In this document: positions 34,903-45,278 of the stretch, piece after piece
How the letters are laid out: the number at the start of each line of letters is the position of its first letter
Position numbering within the stretch: position 1 is the stretch's first letter
Assembly: GCF_002238045.1 (NCBI RefSeq)
Contig: NZ_NBYO01000002.1
Location: forward strand, 62,001 to 126,000
Source: Notoacmeibacter marinus
Lineage (GTDB): Bacteria; Pseudomonadota; Alphaproteobacteria; Rhizobiales; Rhizobiaceae
Reading direction: 5' to 3'
DNA: 64,000 nt
Translations under genes and position numbers: made by a program
Notes under the pieces: model-generated
Databases searched by the model: none
Seen by the model: only the letters and a program-made list of their open reading frames with translations
What the model was told of the DNA's origin: nothing

Positions 34903-37767
34903 TTACCGCCGCGCCAGGCAATCGCCGCCGGCGCTCTTGATTTGGCCGCAAAGCGCGGTGGCGTCGGCAAAGCTCGATGCGGAGATGTTGACGCGGTAAA
35001 AGGTGCCCCTTCCGGAAATTTCGGCCGGCACGATGTTCACGCCACGCCCCGCCAGAAGCGAGTTGTAGCGCTGACTCATGGCCCGGTAGCTCACCTGCGC
35101 CGCCTCGCGCGTCGGATGTGAGGAGATCTGAACCCACGCCGGTGGAGTCGCTGCGGTCGCGGTGGTTGAAGCACCGCTTGGCGTCGGCGTCGGCGTCGCC
35201 GGCGCGGCGGTCGTTGCCGTGACGGGAGCAACAGCTGTCTGCTGCGGAGCCACGCGACCGACATTGGGACGCGACAGCGGCAGCGGAATATCAACGATCT
35301 GCTCGGCTATGGAAGCGGTCTCCGGATCGCTCTCAACAGCTGCGGTAGCTGCGGCTTCCGTTGCGCTGGCCGCAAGGGCGGCAGTTGCGGGATCGCCACT
35401 TGCCGGCGCCAAAGCCAGATCGTTCGGGTCCACGCCGGTGGCATCGGCATTGCCGGCTCCGCCGATCGGCGTCGCTGCGGCCGGATCGACCCGACCGGGA
35501 CGAAGCGCCTCCGTCGAGGCATTCGCCGGTTGCGTTGCGCCGGCTCCGTCGGCGGATGCTATGGTCGTCCCGGTGGCGGCAACGGCAGCCGTGCTATCCG
35601 ACGAACCCCGGGGAACGATCGAGCCGTCCGGCTTGACGATGAAGGTGCGAACCTTGCGCGGCTCGATCGACACCACATCGCGGCGAACCGGTGTTTCCGA
35701 GTCGGTATCGTTCGCGGCGATGCGCGTTTCGTCCTTGCCGGCGATTTCGAGGGGTTTTTCCGTCGTATCGACCAGTTCGTTCTGTTGCGGCTGGTTGCCG
35801 GTCCGGCCTTCGACCGTTTCGTAAACCTCGTTCTCCTTCGGTCCGGCCGCCGCGGACTGCGTATCGGCGGGTCGAACTTTCAACGGTTCGGAATCGGCAC
35901 GAATGATCGCCACTTCACCGTCGCCCCCATCGCCGGAGAAGAAGACATAACCACCGCCCGCGACAAGCAGCGCCAAGAGCGCGGCGCCGCCATAGAGTGC
36001 GTAGCGCGACAAGGATGATCCGCGTTCGGGCGGAAGAAAGCCGACCCGGACATCGTCCCTGTCGGTATCGGCGCCAAAATCCGCCGGGGGTTCGGCGGGA
36101 GACAACTGGCTCACATCGAAGGATGGATCGGACATGTAATCCGGTTCCCCAGCAGTGCCGAAGGACGGGTCCTCCCACGCATCATCCGCTACCGCATCAC
36201 CACCATAGGACGCGGCAACCGCCGAATCGGGCTGCGGAGCGTGTGCGGACATGCCTTCGGCCCTGAGAATATCGGCGAATTCATCGGCCAGGGCGTCTTC
36301 CTGATAGCCGCTTGCCCCATCGGTATCGCTGTCGGAGATGTCGGGAATGTCGAGAGCATCGGTCATCGGAACGGTCATCTCATCATAGACGCGAGTTTCA
36401 ATATCAGGGACATCGGGGTCGCCGGCATGCGCAAAATCCACCTCGGGCTCTACCGCCAGATCGTCGGACAAGTCGGGGGCGGTCTCATAGCCGCCCGACC
36501 ATTCCGGCGCGGCGGGAACAGCAGCAGCCACGACGGACGGATCGGCAAACGTTTCGCCCTCAGACGGTGACGCCGCCGCTTCGAAAGGCTCGGTCGGCGC
36601 TTCGACCGGCGCGGCGTCGGCAAAATCGGGGATGCGCGCCTCATCGGCGCCGTCCAGAATGTCTGTCAGCTCGCCGGTTTCATCGAGTAGCGCCGCCTCT
36701 TCTTGCAGAAGATCCGCTTCGTCCGCCGACAGCGGCACGTCGTCCGCCGCCTCAGCGACTGGTTCCCGCAGAATAATGGCGTCATCGACAGACCCGGTTT
36801 CGATCACGGCATCGCGATCAGCTTCCACCGTCTCGGCAGGTAAGCCATCATCGGTGCGGAAATCCTCCATCAACGCGGCATCGAATGCGTCGACAAAGCT
36901 GTCTTCATCCAGATCGGCAGACGCTTCCGGCGCAGGTTGCACTGGCTCTTCCCTCGCCTGGACGGTCTCGAAAAAGCTGTCTTCGTCGAATTCGGCCATT
37001 GCGAGATCCGACGCATCGAGTTCGATATCCAGTTCATCCGGGTCGGTGGTCGAACCGCCTTCTTCCGCCAGGCCAAACGCGGCAAGCCCCTCATCGGCAA
37101 CCAGATCGTCAGCCGAAAGGCCGGCCCCATCGGCGGTCTCTTCAGCCGCGATCGGAGGCTCGGCGGTGGAGCCGTCACTCCCCATGATAGCGGCCAATTC
37201 GGCATCGTCGAAAAGCGTATCGGCAGCCGGCGCAGCATCAGCCGGCTCGCTGTGCTTCAGAAAATCCTGGTCGAGCGATCTGATGAAGACGTCCTCGGAA
37301 TCGGCATCGACCGGTTCCGTTTGGGCAGCCTCAACCGGATAATCGACATCCATCGCAGCAGCGCCATCGACCGACACGACCTCGTCGACGGCCGGAACCT
37401 CGTCTGCCCGCATCTCATCAAGGGAATGGTCCAGATCGAGAGTATCGAGCTCAGTCAAATCGATGGAAAGATCGTCGGATGGTGTGTCCGCTGAAAAATC
37501 GGCGGTCGTTTCGTCGGGCTGATGGATCGGCCCGGCTTCCCATGGTTCGGGCGCGGCATCGCTTTCGGCGTGCGGCACCGTATCCAGATCGTCACCCAAG
37601 GACGGATCGAGCATGTCGGCGAGACTGGCGTCGAGCGATTCGGCTTCCGGCTCGCCCTGTTGGGGCGAGGCGTCCAGTCCGATTATGCGAGTAAGCTCGG
37701 CGAGCGGATCGTCATCCGAGATTGAGAAGTCGCGACCGACGGGCTTCTTCTGCGAATTGGCTGACAT
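34903..37767 (-). CDS. Large acidic SPOR-domain membrane protein
   Basis: 954 residues from ATG 37767 (GGAGAAC upstream). A very long Asp/Glu/Ala-rich cytoplasmic part (about 1-580), one membrane helix (YALYGGAALLALLVAGGGYVF), a periplasmic linker rich in Ala/Thr/Pro, and a C-terminal SPOR domain (WVQISSHPTREAAQ ... YRVNISASSF). SPOR domains bind denuded septal glycan, so a division role is likely. The N-terminal part contains short recurring pieces (FDEDSF, LDEDSF, SDDL). It lies between argS and nagZ as in other Rhizobiales. Confidence 0.88.
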   Translation of the reverse strand: MSANSQKKPVGRDFSISDDDPLAELTRIIGLDASPQQGEPEAESLDASLADMLDPSLGDDLDTVPHAESDAAPEPWEAGPIHQPDETTADFSADTPSDDLSIDLTELDTLDLDHSLDEMRADEVPAVDEVVSVDGAAAMDVDYPVEAAQTEPVDADSEDVFIRSLDQDFLKHSEPADAAPAADTLFDDAELAAIMGSDGSTAEPPIAAEETADGAGLSADDLVADEGLAAFGLAEEGGSTTDPDELDIELDASDLAMAEFDEDSFFETVQAREEPVQPAPEASADLDEDSFVDAFDAALMEDFRTDDGLPAETVEADRDAVIETGSVDDAIILREPVAEAADDVPLSADEADLLQEEAALLDETGELTDILDGADEARIPDFADAAPVEAPTEPFEAAASPSEGETFADPSVVAAAVPAAPEWSGGYETAPDLSDDLAVEPEVDFAHAGDPDVPDIETRVYDEMTVPMTDALDIPDISDSDTDGASGYQEDALADEFADILRAEGMSAHAPQPDSAVAASYGGDAVADDAWEDPSFGTAGEPDYMSDPSFDVSQLSPAEPPADFGADTDRDDVRVGFLPPERGSSLSRYALYGGAALLALLVAGGGYVFFSGDGGDGEVAIIRADSEPLKVRPADTQSAAAGPKENEVYETVEGRTGNQPQQNELVDTTEKPLEIAGKDETRIAANDTDSETPVRRDVVSIEPRKVRTFIVKPDGSIVPRGSSDSTAAVAATGTTIASADGAGATQPANASTEALRPGRVDPAAATPIGGAGNADATGVDPNDLALAPASGDPATAALAASATEAAATAAVESDPETASIAEQIVDIPLPLSRPNVGRVAPQQTAVAPVTATTAAPATPTPTPSGASTTATAATPPAWVQISSHPTREAAQVSYRAMSQRYNSLLAGRGVNIVPAEISGRGTFYRVNISASSFADATALCGQIKSAGGDCLARR

Positions 37768-37884
37768 ATTGTTCTCCGCACACCATACTTGCTCGGAGCG
37801 CTGCAGGCATCCGGCCCCACTGTGGCCGGATAGCAACGCAATGTGGGCAAATGGTGACAGATCGGCACAGCCGCCTTGACAGAG

Positions 37885-39636
37885 CTAGCGCATTTCCTCC
37901 GGCGCCGAAGCCCCGATGATCGCAAGACCTGCCGAAAGAACGTTCCGTACAGCCATCACCAGACCCAATCTGGCTCGCGTCAACACTGCATCATCATGCT
38001 TAACGAACCGTAACTGTGCATGGTCCGTGCCGCGATTGTAATGGCCGTGAAAGGCGCTCGCCAGATCGTAGAGGTAAAAAGCGACCCGGTGCGGCTCCAT
38101 CGCGCTGGCAGCCGATTCGACGAGGCGCGGCCATTCGGCCAGCTTGCGAATGAGAGCCAGTTCGCCCTCGTCGTCCAGCGCATCGGCACCCTCGCCGATT
38201 CCATCCACCATCGCCACTTCAGGGCCGAACGCCTCGATGGCCTGCCGGATAATCGAATGGGCGCGCGCCGAAGCGTACTGCACGTAGAAGACCGGATTGT
38301 CCTTGCTCTGCTCGGTCACCTTGGCAAAATCGAAATCGAGCGGCGCATCGGCCTTGCGATAGAGCATCATGAAGCGCACGGCGTCGACGCCCACCTCGTT
38401 GACCACCTCGCGAAGGGTGACGAAATTGCCCGTCCGCTTGCCCATGCGTACCGGCTCGCCGTCGCGATAGAGTTTGACGAGCTGACAGAGAAGAACGTCG
38501 ATGTCGATCTTGTCCGAAACCGCGCGCGCCAACGCTTCCATCCGCTTGACATAGCCGCCGTGATCGGCGCCGAGGACGAAGATGAGTTTCTCGAATCCGC
38601 GCTCGAACTTGTCGCCCATATAGGCGACGTCGGCCGCGAAATAGGTATAGGATCCGTCGCTCTTGACCAGCGGCCGGTCGATATCGTCGCCTACTTCGGT
38701 CGAGCGGAACAAGACCTGCTCGCGATCCTCCCAGTCGTCCGGCAGTTGGCCCTTTGGGGGCGGCAACGTGCCGGTGTAGACGAACCCCTTTTCCCGCAGA
38801 TCGTCCACCGCCGCGCGGATCCTGCCGCCATTGCTGCCATGTAGGGTGCGTTCGGAAAAGAAGACGTCATGGCCAATGTTCAACGCCGCCAGATCGTCGC
38901 GGATGATGTCCATCATCATGACGACGGCCTTGTCCTTGGCGATCGACAGGGCTTCCCGTTCGCTCATTTTTAGCAATGCGTCGCCATGTTCCTCGGCAAG
39001 CGACTTACCAACTGGAACGAGATAATCGCCCGGATAGAGCCCTTCGGGAATCTCAATGGTCTCGCCGAGCGCCTCGCGATAGCGCAGAAGAACCGAGCGG
39101 CCCAGAACGTCGACCTGCCCGCCGGCGTCGTTGACGTAATATTCGCGCGTGACGTCGTAGCCGGCAAACGCCAGAAGCTGCGCCAGCGCATCGCCGACGA
39201 CCGCCCCCCGGCAATGGCCGACATGCAACGGGCCGGTCGGATTGGCCGAGACATATTCCACATTGGTCGCGCGCCCGGCCCCGAGCGTCGACTGTCCATA
39301 AGTGTCGCCAGCGTCGAGCATGGTACGGAGCTGGTCGTGCCAGAAGCCATCCGCCAGCCGCAGATTGATGAAGCCGGGGCCCGCCACATCGACCGAAGCC
39401 ACATCGTCATCCTTCGCCAGTTCATCTGCGATGGACTGCGCCAGATCGCGCGGCTTCATGCCGAGCGGCTTGGCCAGCACCATGGCCACATTGGTGGCGA
39501 GATCGCCATGCGAGGGATCGCGCGGCGGCTCGACCGTCATGCGCGAAAGGTCTGGCGCATTGCCGTTTTTGTCTTTCAGGTCAATGACTTGCACGACCGA
39601 ACGGATTCGCTTTGCGAAGTCGGCGAATAGATTCAT
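37885..39636 (-). CDS. argS: Arginine--tRNA ligase
   Basis: 583 residues. Class I synthetase: N-terminal additional domain with [13 protein letters not shown] variant in [19 protein letters not shown], and [10 protein letters not shown] in place of KMSKS, normal for ArgS. C-terminal DALR anticodon domain with ARAHSIIRQ and [13 protein letters not shown]. It lies about 65 bp downstream of dgt. Confidence 0.98.
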   Translation of the reverse strand: MNLFADFAKRIRSVVQVIDLKDKNGNAPDLSRMTVEPPRDPSHGDLATNVAMVLAKPLGMKPRDLAQSIADELAKDDDVASVDVAGPGFINLRLADGFWHDQLRTMLDAGDTYGQSTLGAGRATNVEYVSANPTGPLHVGHCRGAVVGDALAQLLAFAGYDVTREYYVNDAGGQVDVLGRSVLLRYREALGETIEIPEGLYPGDYLVPVGKSLAEEHGDALLKMSEREALSIAKDKAVVMMMDIIRDDLAALNIGHDVFFSERTLHGSNGGRIRAAVDDLREKGFVYTGTLPPPKGQLPDDWEDREQVLFRSTEVGDDIDRPLVKSDGSYTYFAADVAYMGDKFERGFEKLIFVLGADHGGYVKRMEALARAVSDKIDIDVLLCQLVKLYRDGEPVRMGKRTGNFVTLREVVNEVGVDAVRFMMLYRKADAPLDFDFAKVTEQSKDNPVFYVQYASARAHSIIRQAIEAFGPEVAMVDGIGEGADALDDEGELALIRKLAEWPRLVESAASAMEPHRVAFYLYDLASAFHGHYNRGTDHAQLRFVKHDDAVLTRARLGLVMAVRNVLSAGLAIIGASAPEEMR

Positions 39637-39702
39637 GGATTCATCTCATTGTCAAAAGGGCGTCCGGCCAGCGATCCCGAACCTTGCCCATCGGCCCGCC
39701 GC

Positions 39703-40932
39703 CTAGCCGATCGGTTCGGACCCGTCAAACAGGCGGGCGCATTCTTTGCGGGCATAGCTGTCCGTCATGCCTGCGATGAAATCGGCGACAATGCGGGCTG
39801 CGCGCGCTTCGTTCCCGCCCATGACCGCCTTGCGTCGCCATTCGGACGGCAAGGACGCCGGATCGGTCAGATAGCGTTCGAAAAGCTGCGTGACCGTCCG
39901 GTCGGCCATCTCGCGAAAGGCCATGATCGCCGGTGATCGATACATGCGATCGAACAGGAACGCCTTCAAATGCAGGTCGGTTTCCTTCATCGCCGGTGAA
40001 AAGCCGACGGTCTGCGCCCCTCGTTCTCGGATCGCAGTGGCGCTTTTCGGCTGTTCGCGCTCCAGAATTCGGCGAGCGCCACCGATGACGTCTTCGACCA
40101 TCGCCGTGATCTGACGGCGTTGGAATTCATGGGTGAGGCGCGAAAATTTCAGATCTGGCCAGCGCCCGCGCACTTCGGCCAGTGTCTGCGCAACGAAGGG
40201 CACAGCTTCCGCAAGCTCATCCAGCGTGAACAGCCCGGCCCGGATGCCGTCATCGATATCATGTGTGTTGTAAGCCACGTCGTCGGCGATGGCGGCCGCC
40301 TGCCCCTCGATACCGCACCATTGCGACAATTCGAGGGGAAACAGCGCATCGAACTCCAGAAAATAGGCCGGAACCTCACCCGACGCCTCCGCGCCAGAGC
40401 CTGTCAGCGGGCCATTGTGCTTGACCAGCCCGTCCAGCGTTTCCCAGCTGAGGTTCAGCCCATCGAAACCGGCATAGCGACGCTCCAGCTTGGTCACGAC
40501 CCGCAGAGACTGCGCGTTGTGGTCGAAGCCCCCGAATGGCTGCATCAGACGGTCGAGCGCATCTTCACCGGCATGGCCGAACGGCGTGTGGCCGAAATCG
40601 TGACAAAGCGCGACCGCTTCGGCGAGATCCTCATCCGCCTCGAGTGCCCGGGCGATGGCCCGCGCGATCTGCGCAACCTCGATCGTATGGGTCAGCCGCG
40701 TCCGGTAATGATCGCCATCGTCGCTAATGAAGACCTGCGTCTTCAGCTTGAGCCGCCGAAAGGCCGTGGAATGAATGATTCGGTCGCGGTCGCGCTGAAA
40801 TGGCGTACGCGTCGCGCTGGCAGGCTCTTCGATCAGTCGACCCCGACTCTTCCCGGGATCGCAAGCCCATGGCGCACGCGGCCTGTAGCCGAAACCGATA
40901 CCGGACAGCGCCGGTGATTGATCCGTTTCCAT
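39703..40932 (-). CDS. dgt: Deoxyguanosinetriphosphate triphosphohydrolase-like protein
   Basis: 409 residues from ATG 40932 (GGAAAGAG upstream). HD-domain dNTP triphosphohydrolase of the type 2 Dgt subfamily: [26 protein letters not shown] and [14 protein letters not shown] supply the metal-binding histidines and aspartate. Hydrolyses dNTPs to nucleoside and triphosphate. Divergent from erpA with about 95 bp between starts; first gene of the dgt-argS-SPOR-nagZ run. Confidence 0.95.
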   Translation of the reverse strand: METDQSPALSGIGFGYRPRAPWACDPGKSRGRLIEEPASATRTPFQRDRDRIIHSTAFRRLKLKTQVFISDDGDHYRTRLTHTIEVAQIARAIARALEADEDLAEAVALCHDFGHTPFGHAGEDALDRLMQPFGGFDHNAQSLRVVTKLERRYAGFDGLNLSWETLDGLVKHNGPLTGSGAEASGEVPAYFLEFDALFPLELSQWCGIEGQAAAIADDVAYNTHDIDDGIRAGLFTLDELAEAVPFVAQTLAEVRGRWPDLKFSRLTHEFQRRQITAMVEDVIGGARRILEREQPKSATAIRERGAQTVGFSPAMKETDLHLKAFLFDRMYRSPAIMAFREMADRTVTQLFERYLTDPASLPSEWRRKAVMGGNEARAARIVADFIAGMTDSYARKECARLFDGSEPIG

Positions 40933-41026
40933 ATCCGCTCTTTCCGGCGCACCCGCCGCCCATGCGTTGACGTTCGCCTGATTGCTTCTTACCTCTGTCA
41001 GGAAATCAGACAAAGGCGAGTTCGGC

Positions 41027-41374
41027 ATGAACGCGATCGACCGTCCCGACAAAACCATTACAATTACCGAGAGCGCGGCCAAGCGGATCAGCAAGGTCGT
41101 GGCCGGTTCCGACGACAAGATCGGCCTGCGCGTCACGGTCGAGGGTGGCGGCTGTTCCGGTTTCTCCTACACGATCGATCTGACCGATTCGCAGCAGGAC
41201 GATGACAAGGTCTTCGAACGCGACGGCGCCAAGGTGTTTATTGACGATCTGTCCATGGTTTACATGGCCGGCTCGAAGATCGACTTCGTCGACGATCTGA
41301 TCGGCCAGGCCTTTCAGATCGACAACCCCAATGCGGTCGCTTCCTGCGGCTGCGGCACGTCCTTCTCGATCTGA
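41027..41374 (+). CDS. erpA: Iron-sulfur cluster insertion protein (ErpA/HesB family)
   Basis: 115 residues from ATG 41027. A-type Fe-S carrier with the three invariant cysteines: Cys43 (GGGCSGFSY), Cys107 and Cys109 (SCGCGTSF). Delivers clusters to apoproteins. Lies divergent to dgt and just upstream of xth, a conserved alphaproteobacterial arrangement. Confidence 0.95.
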   Translation: MNAIDRPDKTITITESAAKRISKVVAGSDDKIGLRVTVEGGGCSGFSYTIDLTDSQQDDDKVFERDGAKVFIDDLSMVYMAGSKIDFVDDLIGQAFQIDNPNAVASCGCGTSFSI

Positions 41375-41443
41375 TACGCTTTCGCTTTACCTCGTCGCTG
41401 CGCCCCGTTACCTCCTTGGCATCGGATGCGGGGACGGAACGGC

Positions 41444-42244
41444 ATGAAGATCGCAACCTTCAATATCAACGGCATCAAGGCGCGCATTGAGGTACTGCTC
41501 GCCTGGCTTGATGAAAGCCAGCCGGACATTGTCGGTCTTCAGGAGATCAAGAGCCAGGACGAACCCTTTCCCCGCGCCGCCTTCGAGGAGAAGGGCTGGC
41601 ACGTCGAGACCCACGGTCAGAAGGGCTTCAACGGAGTTGCGCTGATTTCGAAGATACCGCCGTCGGAGGTCAATCGCGGCCTACCGGGCGAAGAAAAGGG
41701 CGAGCCCGACGAGCAGGCGCGCTTCATCGAAGGGGTTTGGGAAACCGACGCCGGGCCGCTGCGGGTCGTCTCACTCTATCTGCCGAACGGCAATCCTGTC
41801 GGCGAAGACCGAAAATGGGGCTACAAGCTGCGCTGGATGGAGCGCCTGCATCGTTGGTCGCAGGAGCGGCTGGCGCTGGAAGAAATGCTGGTTCTTGCGG
41901 GCGACTACAATGTCATTCCGGAGCCGCGCGATGCCTGCCACCCCGAAAACTGGGCAGGCGACGCGCTTTTCCAACCGGAAAGCCGCGCCGCCTTCCGCCG
42001 GTTGCTAGCGCTGGGCCTCACCGATGCGATCCGGGCCTGCGATGGATCGGAAGGGCTTTTTACATTCTGGGATTATCAGGCCGGCGCATGGCCGAAGAAC
42101 AATGGCATCCGCATCGACCATCTCCTTCTTTCGCCGGAAGCGGCGGATCGTCTGTTATCCGCCGATATCGAAAAACATGTCCGTGGGTGGGAAAAGCCAT
42201 CCGACCACGTACCGGCCGCGGTCAATCTCAGGGTCGAATCCTAG
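41444..42244 (+). CDS. xth: Exodeoxyribonuclease III
   Basis: 266 residues from ATG 41444 (GGGACGG upstream; ATG 41426 also in frame). AP endonuclease/3' exonuclease of base-excision repair. EEP-fold catalytic elements: FNINGIKAR, QEIKSQDEPF (Glu), GDYNVIPEPRDA (Asp, Asn), RIDHLLLS and SDHVPAAV (Asp-His). Convergent with exoR, 12 bases apart. Confidence 0.96.
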   Translation: MKIATFNINGIKARIEVLLAWLDESQPDIVGLQEIKSQDEPFPRAAFEEKGWHVETHGQKGFNGVALISKIPPSEVNRGLPGEEKGEPDEQARFIEGVWETDAGPLRVVSLYLPNGNPVGEDRKWGYKLRWMERLHRWSQERLALEEMLVLAGDYNVIPEPRDACHPENWAGDALFQPESRAAFRRLLALGLTDAIRACDGSEGLFTFWDYQAGAWPKNNGIRIDHLLLSPEAADRLLSADIEKHVRGWEKPSDHVPAAVNLRVES

Positions 42245-42256
42245 GCCGCGAGCGTT

Positions 42257-43054
42257 TTACTGTGCGCTGACAACCACTTCACCGAGCTGGTGACGGCTCA
42301 TTTCGTAAGCTAGCCGCCTTTCTGCTTCCGACGCCAGGCCGAACGCCTGCTCCTGTCGCTGTCGAATCCAGCCCCGATCTCCTTCACTCGCCCGGTCGAG
42401 CGCAGTCGTCAGCAGAGCCAGGCCTTCGACGGTGCGGCCCTTTTGGAAAAGCAGGTCCCCCAGCAGGGCCTGCGCCCCGACATGGCCCTTGCCCGAAGCG
42501 AGCTGCAGCCAGCGCGCGGCGCGGCGCAGATTGCGGTGCTCGTCGAGAAGCATGTGTCCGATCTCGAACTGCGCCTGCGTGTTGCCGTAAACGGAAGCGG
42601 CACGGACATAGAGGTCCATGGCCGCATCGGAATTGGCGCGCACATCCGTTTCGGCGATGCCGGTGCGATAGTAGCGGGCGAGCGCGACCAGCGCATCGGA
42701 AACGAAGATTTCTTCCTGGGAACCAGGCGTGACGCCGTGTTCCACGATCTTCTGAAACATCTTGAAGGCGCGGTAGTCGTCCCGGGCTATACCGTCGCCA
42801 TCGGCGTACATGCGGGCGACCTTCCAGCGGGCGCCGGCATGTCCGTCCTCGGCTGCCTTTGCATAGGCCGCAAGCGCGCCATCCTTGTCGCCGTCGCTGT
42901 AAAGCTGATACCCGCTGCGAAACTGAGACCACGGATCCGGGCTGCGCTGGGCCAGGTCCACGGCCGATACGCCGGTCGTGGACATTGCGCCGGCCGCCGC
43001 ACTCAGCAGCGCCAAACGAATGCACCATGATGATGAGCGTGCCAAACGTCTCAT
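42257..43054 (-). CDS. exoR: ExoR-type periplasmic Sel1-repeat regulator
   Basis: 265 residues. N-terminal signal peptide (likely cleavage after GVSA, about residue 31) and several Sel1-like repeats: SGYQLYSDGDKDGALAAYAK, HAGARWKVARMYADGDGI, TQAQFEIGHMLLDEHRN, HVGAQALLGDLLFQKG. Length, signal and repeat pattern match rhizobial ExoR, which holds the ExoS sensor inactive and thereby represses ExoS/ChvI targets (succinoglycan up, flagella down). GGAAGAGGG precedes the ATG. exoS/chvI are not in the window. Confidence 0.82.
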   Translation of the reverse strand: MRRLARSSSWCIRLALLSAAAGAMSTTGVSAVDLAQRSPDPWSQFRSGYQLYSDGDKDGALAAYAKAAEDGHAGARWKVARMYADGDGIARDDYRAFKMFQKIVEHGVTPGSQEEIFVSDALVALARYYRTGIAETDVRANSDAAMDLYVRAASVYGNTQAQFEIGHMLLDEHRNLRRAARWLQLASGKGHVGAQALLGDLLFQKGRTVEGLALLTTALDRASEGDRGWIRQRQEQAFGLASEAERRLAYEMSRHQLGEVVVSAQ

Positions 43055-43310
43055 CGCGCCCTCTTCCTTGCCCCTTCGTCCGACCGGATCGTCTCACGAA
43101 CCGGTCGCCATTGTCTTAAAGACACCGATACCGCGCCCTCGCGTCGGTGGTCCTTCTCATCTGTAACGGGTTTGTGGCGGCTTCCGGGCACTTTGTCCGC
43201 CTGGCTACCCGCCGGGCATGCGCGGGGTTGCATCTGTTGCACATTTCACACAGCCGGGCGAGCCGGCCGGAACGGCGACGGACATCTTGACGCCATCATG
43301 GCGAACCTCA

Positions 43311-45272
43311 ATGTGGGCGCTATGCGAGCCGGACGATCGCGGTCCGGGCGAACCGAGCGAAGGAGCAGGCACCATTCGTCGTTTCCTGTCACGAATAGGC
43401 GATGGGCTGGCCGGGCTGTTTCTTCTGGGTACGGCGCTTGTTGCCTGCGCCGGTGTCTGGCTGGCTTCCATGAGCGTGGCCGGCGATTACGACCGGGCAT
43501 CCCTGCATCATCGCGCCTATTCGTCCTGGGCTTATGTCAGGCCCGGCTCTGAGGGGATCCGTGCACAGGATGTCCAGCTCGTCGCACCGCTTCACCTTCA
43601 ACCCCAGCAGATTTCCGAAACCGTGCGCGAGGCGTTTCTGACGGCGGAGGACAGGTGGTTCGAGGTTCATCCCGGTTTCAATCCGCTCGCTCTTGCTCGC
43701 GCAATCGCACAGGAAACGCGGGTGGCTTTCGGTTCTGGCGAGAATGGCGGGGGCGGTTCCACCATCACGCAACAACTGGTGAAGAACCTCATTTTGACCA
43801 ATGATCGCGACTATCTGCGCAAGTTCCGCGAGCTTCTCATCGCGCTGCGGCTGGAAACGATGTTCAGCAAGGACGAGATCCTTGCGATGTATCTGAACAA
43901 TATCTTCTTCGGACAGGGCGCCTATGGCATCGAAGCGGCCGCGCGTACCTATTTCGGGCGTAGTACGGTCTGGCCCCGGCAGAGCGGTACGATCAATACG
44001 GGCGAAACGGCTCTACTGGCATTGAGCGTGCGTGCGCCCTCACGCGCCAATCCGGGTCGCGGTCGCAAAAGGCTGGAAGCGGAAGCCCGCGATCTGATTG
44101 CCGCAATGCGGGAACGCGGCTTTCTTACCGCTTCGGAAGCGACGAACGCCGCGCTACAGCTCGACCGGAGGCGCGGCCAGCTCAGCTGGTCCATGCACAT
44201 GTCGCGAGCGCGCGATTTCGCACTCGGCCTCGGCCTGCCGACTTCATTGCAGCAACGCCAGAAACCGATGGTCGTCTCCACGACCATCGAGCCGGAGGCG
44301 CAGCTTTATGCAGAGCGGGCTGTTGCGCGCCTGCTGGAGCGCGCCCGCCGCACCGATCGCGCCTATGACGATGCTGCCGTGGTCATTCTGCGGCCCGATG
44401 GCGCGATCGCCGCCATGTCCGCTGCACAATCCTATGGCGACAGCGGTGGCTTCAACGTGTTGTCAGAGGGGCGCCGCTCGCCCGGCTCCACCATCAAACC
44501 TTTCATCTACCTGTGTGCCTTTGCTGACGGGAAGACACTGAACACCCAGGTGGCCGACACGGCGCGGGAATTTCGCAATGGCTGGACGCCACGCAACAAT
44601 GACGGCCGCTATCTCGGTGGGATCACCATGGCGCGCGCATTGGCTCTGTCGCGCAACCCGCCGGCTGTGGCGCTTTGGTTCGACTATGCGGACTGCTTCA
44701 AGGAAACGATGACGCAGTTGGGCGTCAGCGGACATCTGCCGGACCAGCCCAGCGCCGTTCTTGGAACGGGCTCGGTTTCGCCCCTCGACATCGCACGCTG
44801 GTACGCCGCGCTCGCCAATGGGGGTCATACGGTCGATCCCTATGCGATATGGTATGCGCGCAGCATGGACGGCCGGACGATCTTTCACCACGATCTGGGG
44901 CCTTCGGCGGCTCCGTCGGTGCTTGCCGATCGCAATGCGCGTTGCACTTTGGAAAAAGGGTTGAAAGATGTCGTGTCGGTCGGCGGAAGCGGTCGGCGCG
45001 CCGCTTTCGCCCATCCCATGGCCGGCAAGACCGGCACCAGCCAGAACGGCCGCGATGCCTGGTTTGCCGGTTATACGGGGCGATATGTCGCGGTCGTCTG
45101 GCTTGGCGCAGAAAAAAGCGCGCCGCGCCAGGCAATCACGGGTGGCGGCCTGCCAGCGCTTATCTTCGCCAATATGATGGCGACGCTTCACCAGGGCAAA
45201 ACGCCCCTGCCCCTGCCATGCGATCAGCCAGCCCGCAACGGGACAGACGCTGAGGCCGCGGCCCCGGGCTGA
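43311..45272 (+). CDS. PBP1-type peptidoglycan synthase (GT51 transglycosylase + transpeptidase)
   Basis: About 630-650 residues. One N-terminal membrane helix (AGLFLLGTALVACAGVWLA), glycosyltransferase 51 motifs TAEDRWFEVHPGFN, GGGGSTITQQLVKN, RKFRELLIALRLE and MYLNNIFFGQGAYGIE, then a penicillin-binding domain with SPGSTIKPF (Ser-x-x-Lys), ALSRNPPA (Ser-x-Asn) and GKTGTSQ. Polymerises and crosslinks glycan. The start is unclear: ATG 43311 has no ribosome site, while a strong AAGGAG lies eight bases before an in-frame ATT at 43374, just ahead of the membrane helix. Convergent with valS, six bases between genes. Confidence 0.92.
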   Translation: MWALCEPDDRGPGEPSEGAGTIRRFLSRIGDGLAGLFLLGTALVACAGVWLASMSVAGDYDRASLHHRAYSSWAYVRPGSEGIRAQDVQLVAPLHLQPQQISETVREAFLTAEDRWFEVHPGFNPLALARAIAQETRVAFGSGENGGGGSTITQQLVKNLILTNDRDYLRKFRELLIALRLETMFSKDEILAMYLNNIFFGQGAYGIEAAARTYFGRSTVWPRQSGTINTGETALLALSVRAPSRANPGRGRKRLEAEARDLIAAMRERGFLTASEATNAALQLDRRRGQLSWSMHMSRARDFALGLGLPTSLQQRQKPMVVSTTIEPEAQLYAERAVARLLERARRTDRAYDDAAVVILRPDGAIAAMSAAQSYGDSGGFNVLSEGRRSPGSTIKPFIYLCAFADGKTLNTQVADTAREFRNGWTPRNNDGRYLGGITMARALALSRNPPAVALWFDYADCFKETMTQLGVSGHLPDQPSAVLGTGSVSPLDIARWYAALANGGHTVDPYAIWYARSMDGRTIFHHDLGPSAAPSVLADRNARCTLEKGLKDVVSVGGSGRRAAFAHPMAGKTGTSQNGRDAWFAGYTGRYVAVVWLGAEKSAPRQAITGGGLPALIFANMMATLHQGKTPLPLPCDQPARNGTDAEAAAPG

Positions 45273-45278
45273 GCCAGA

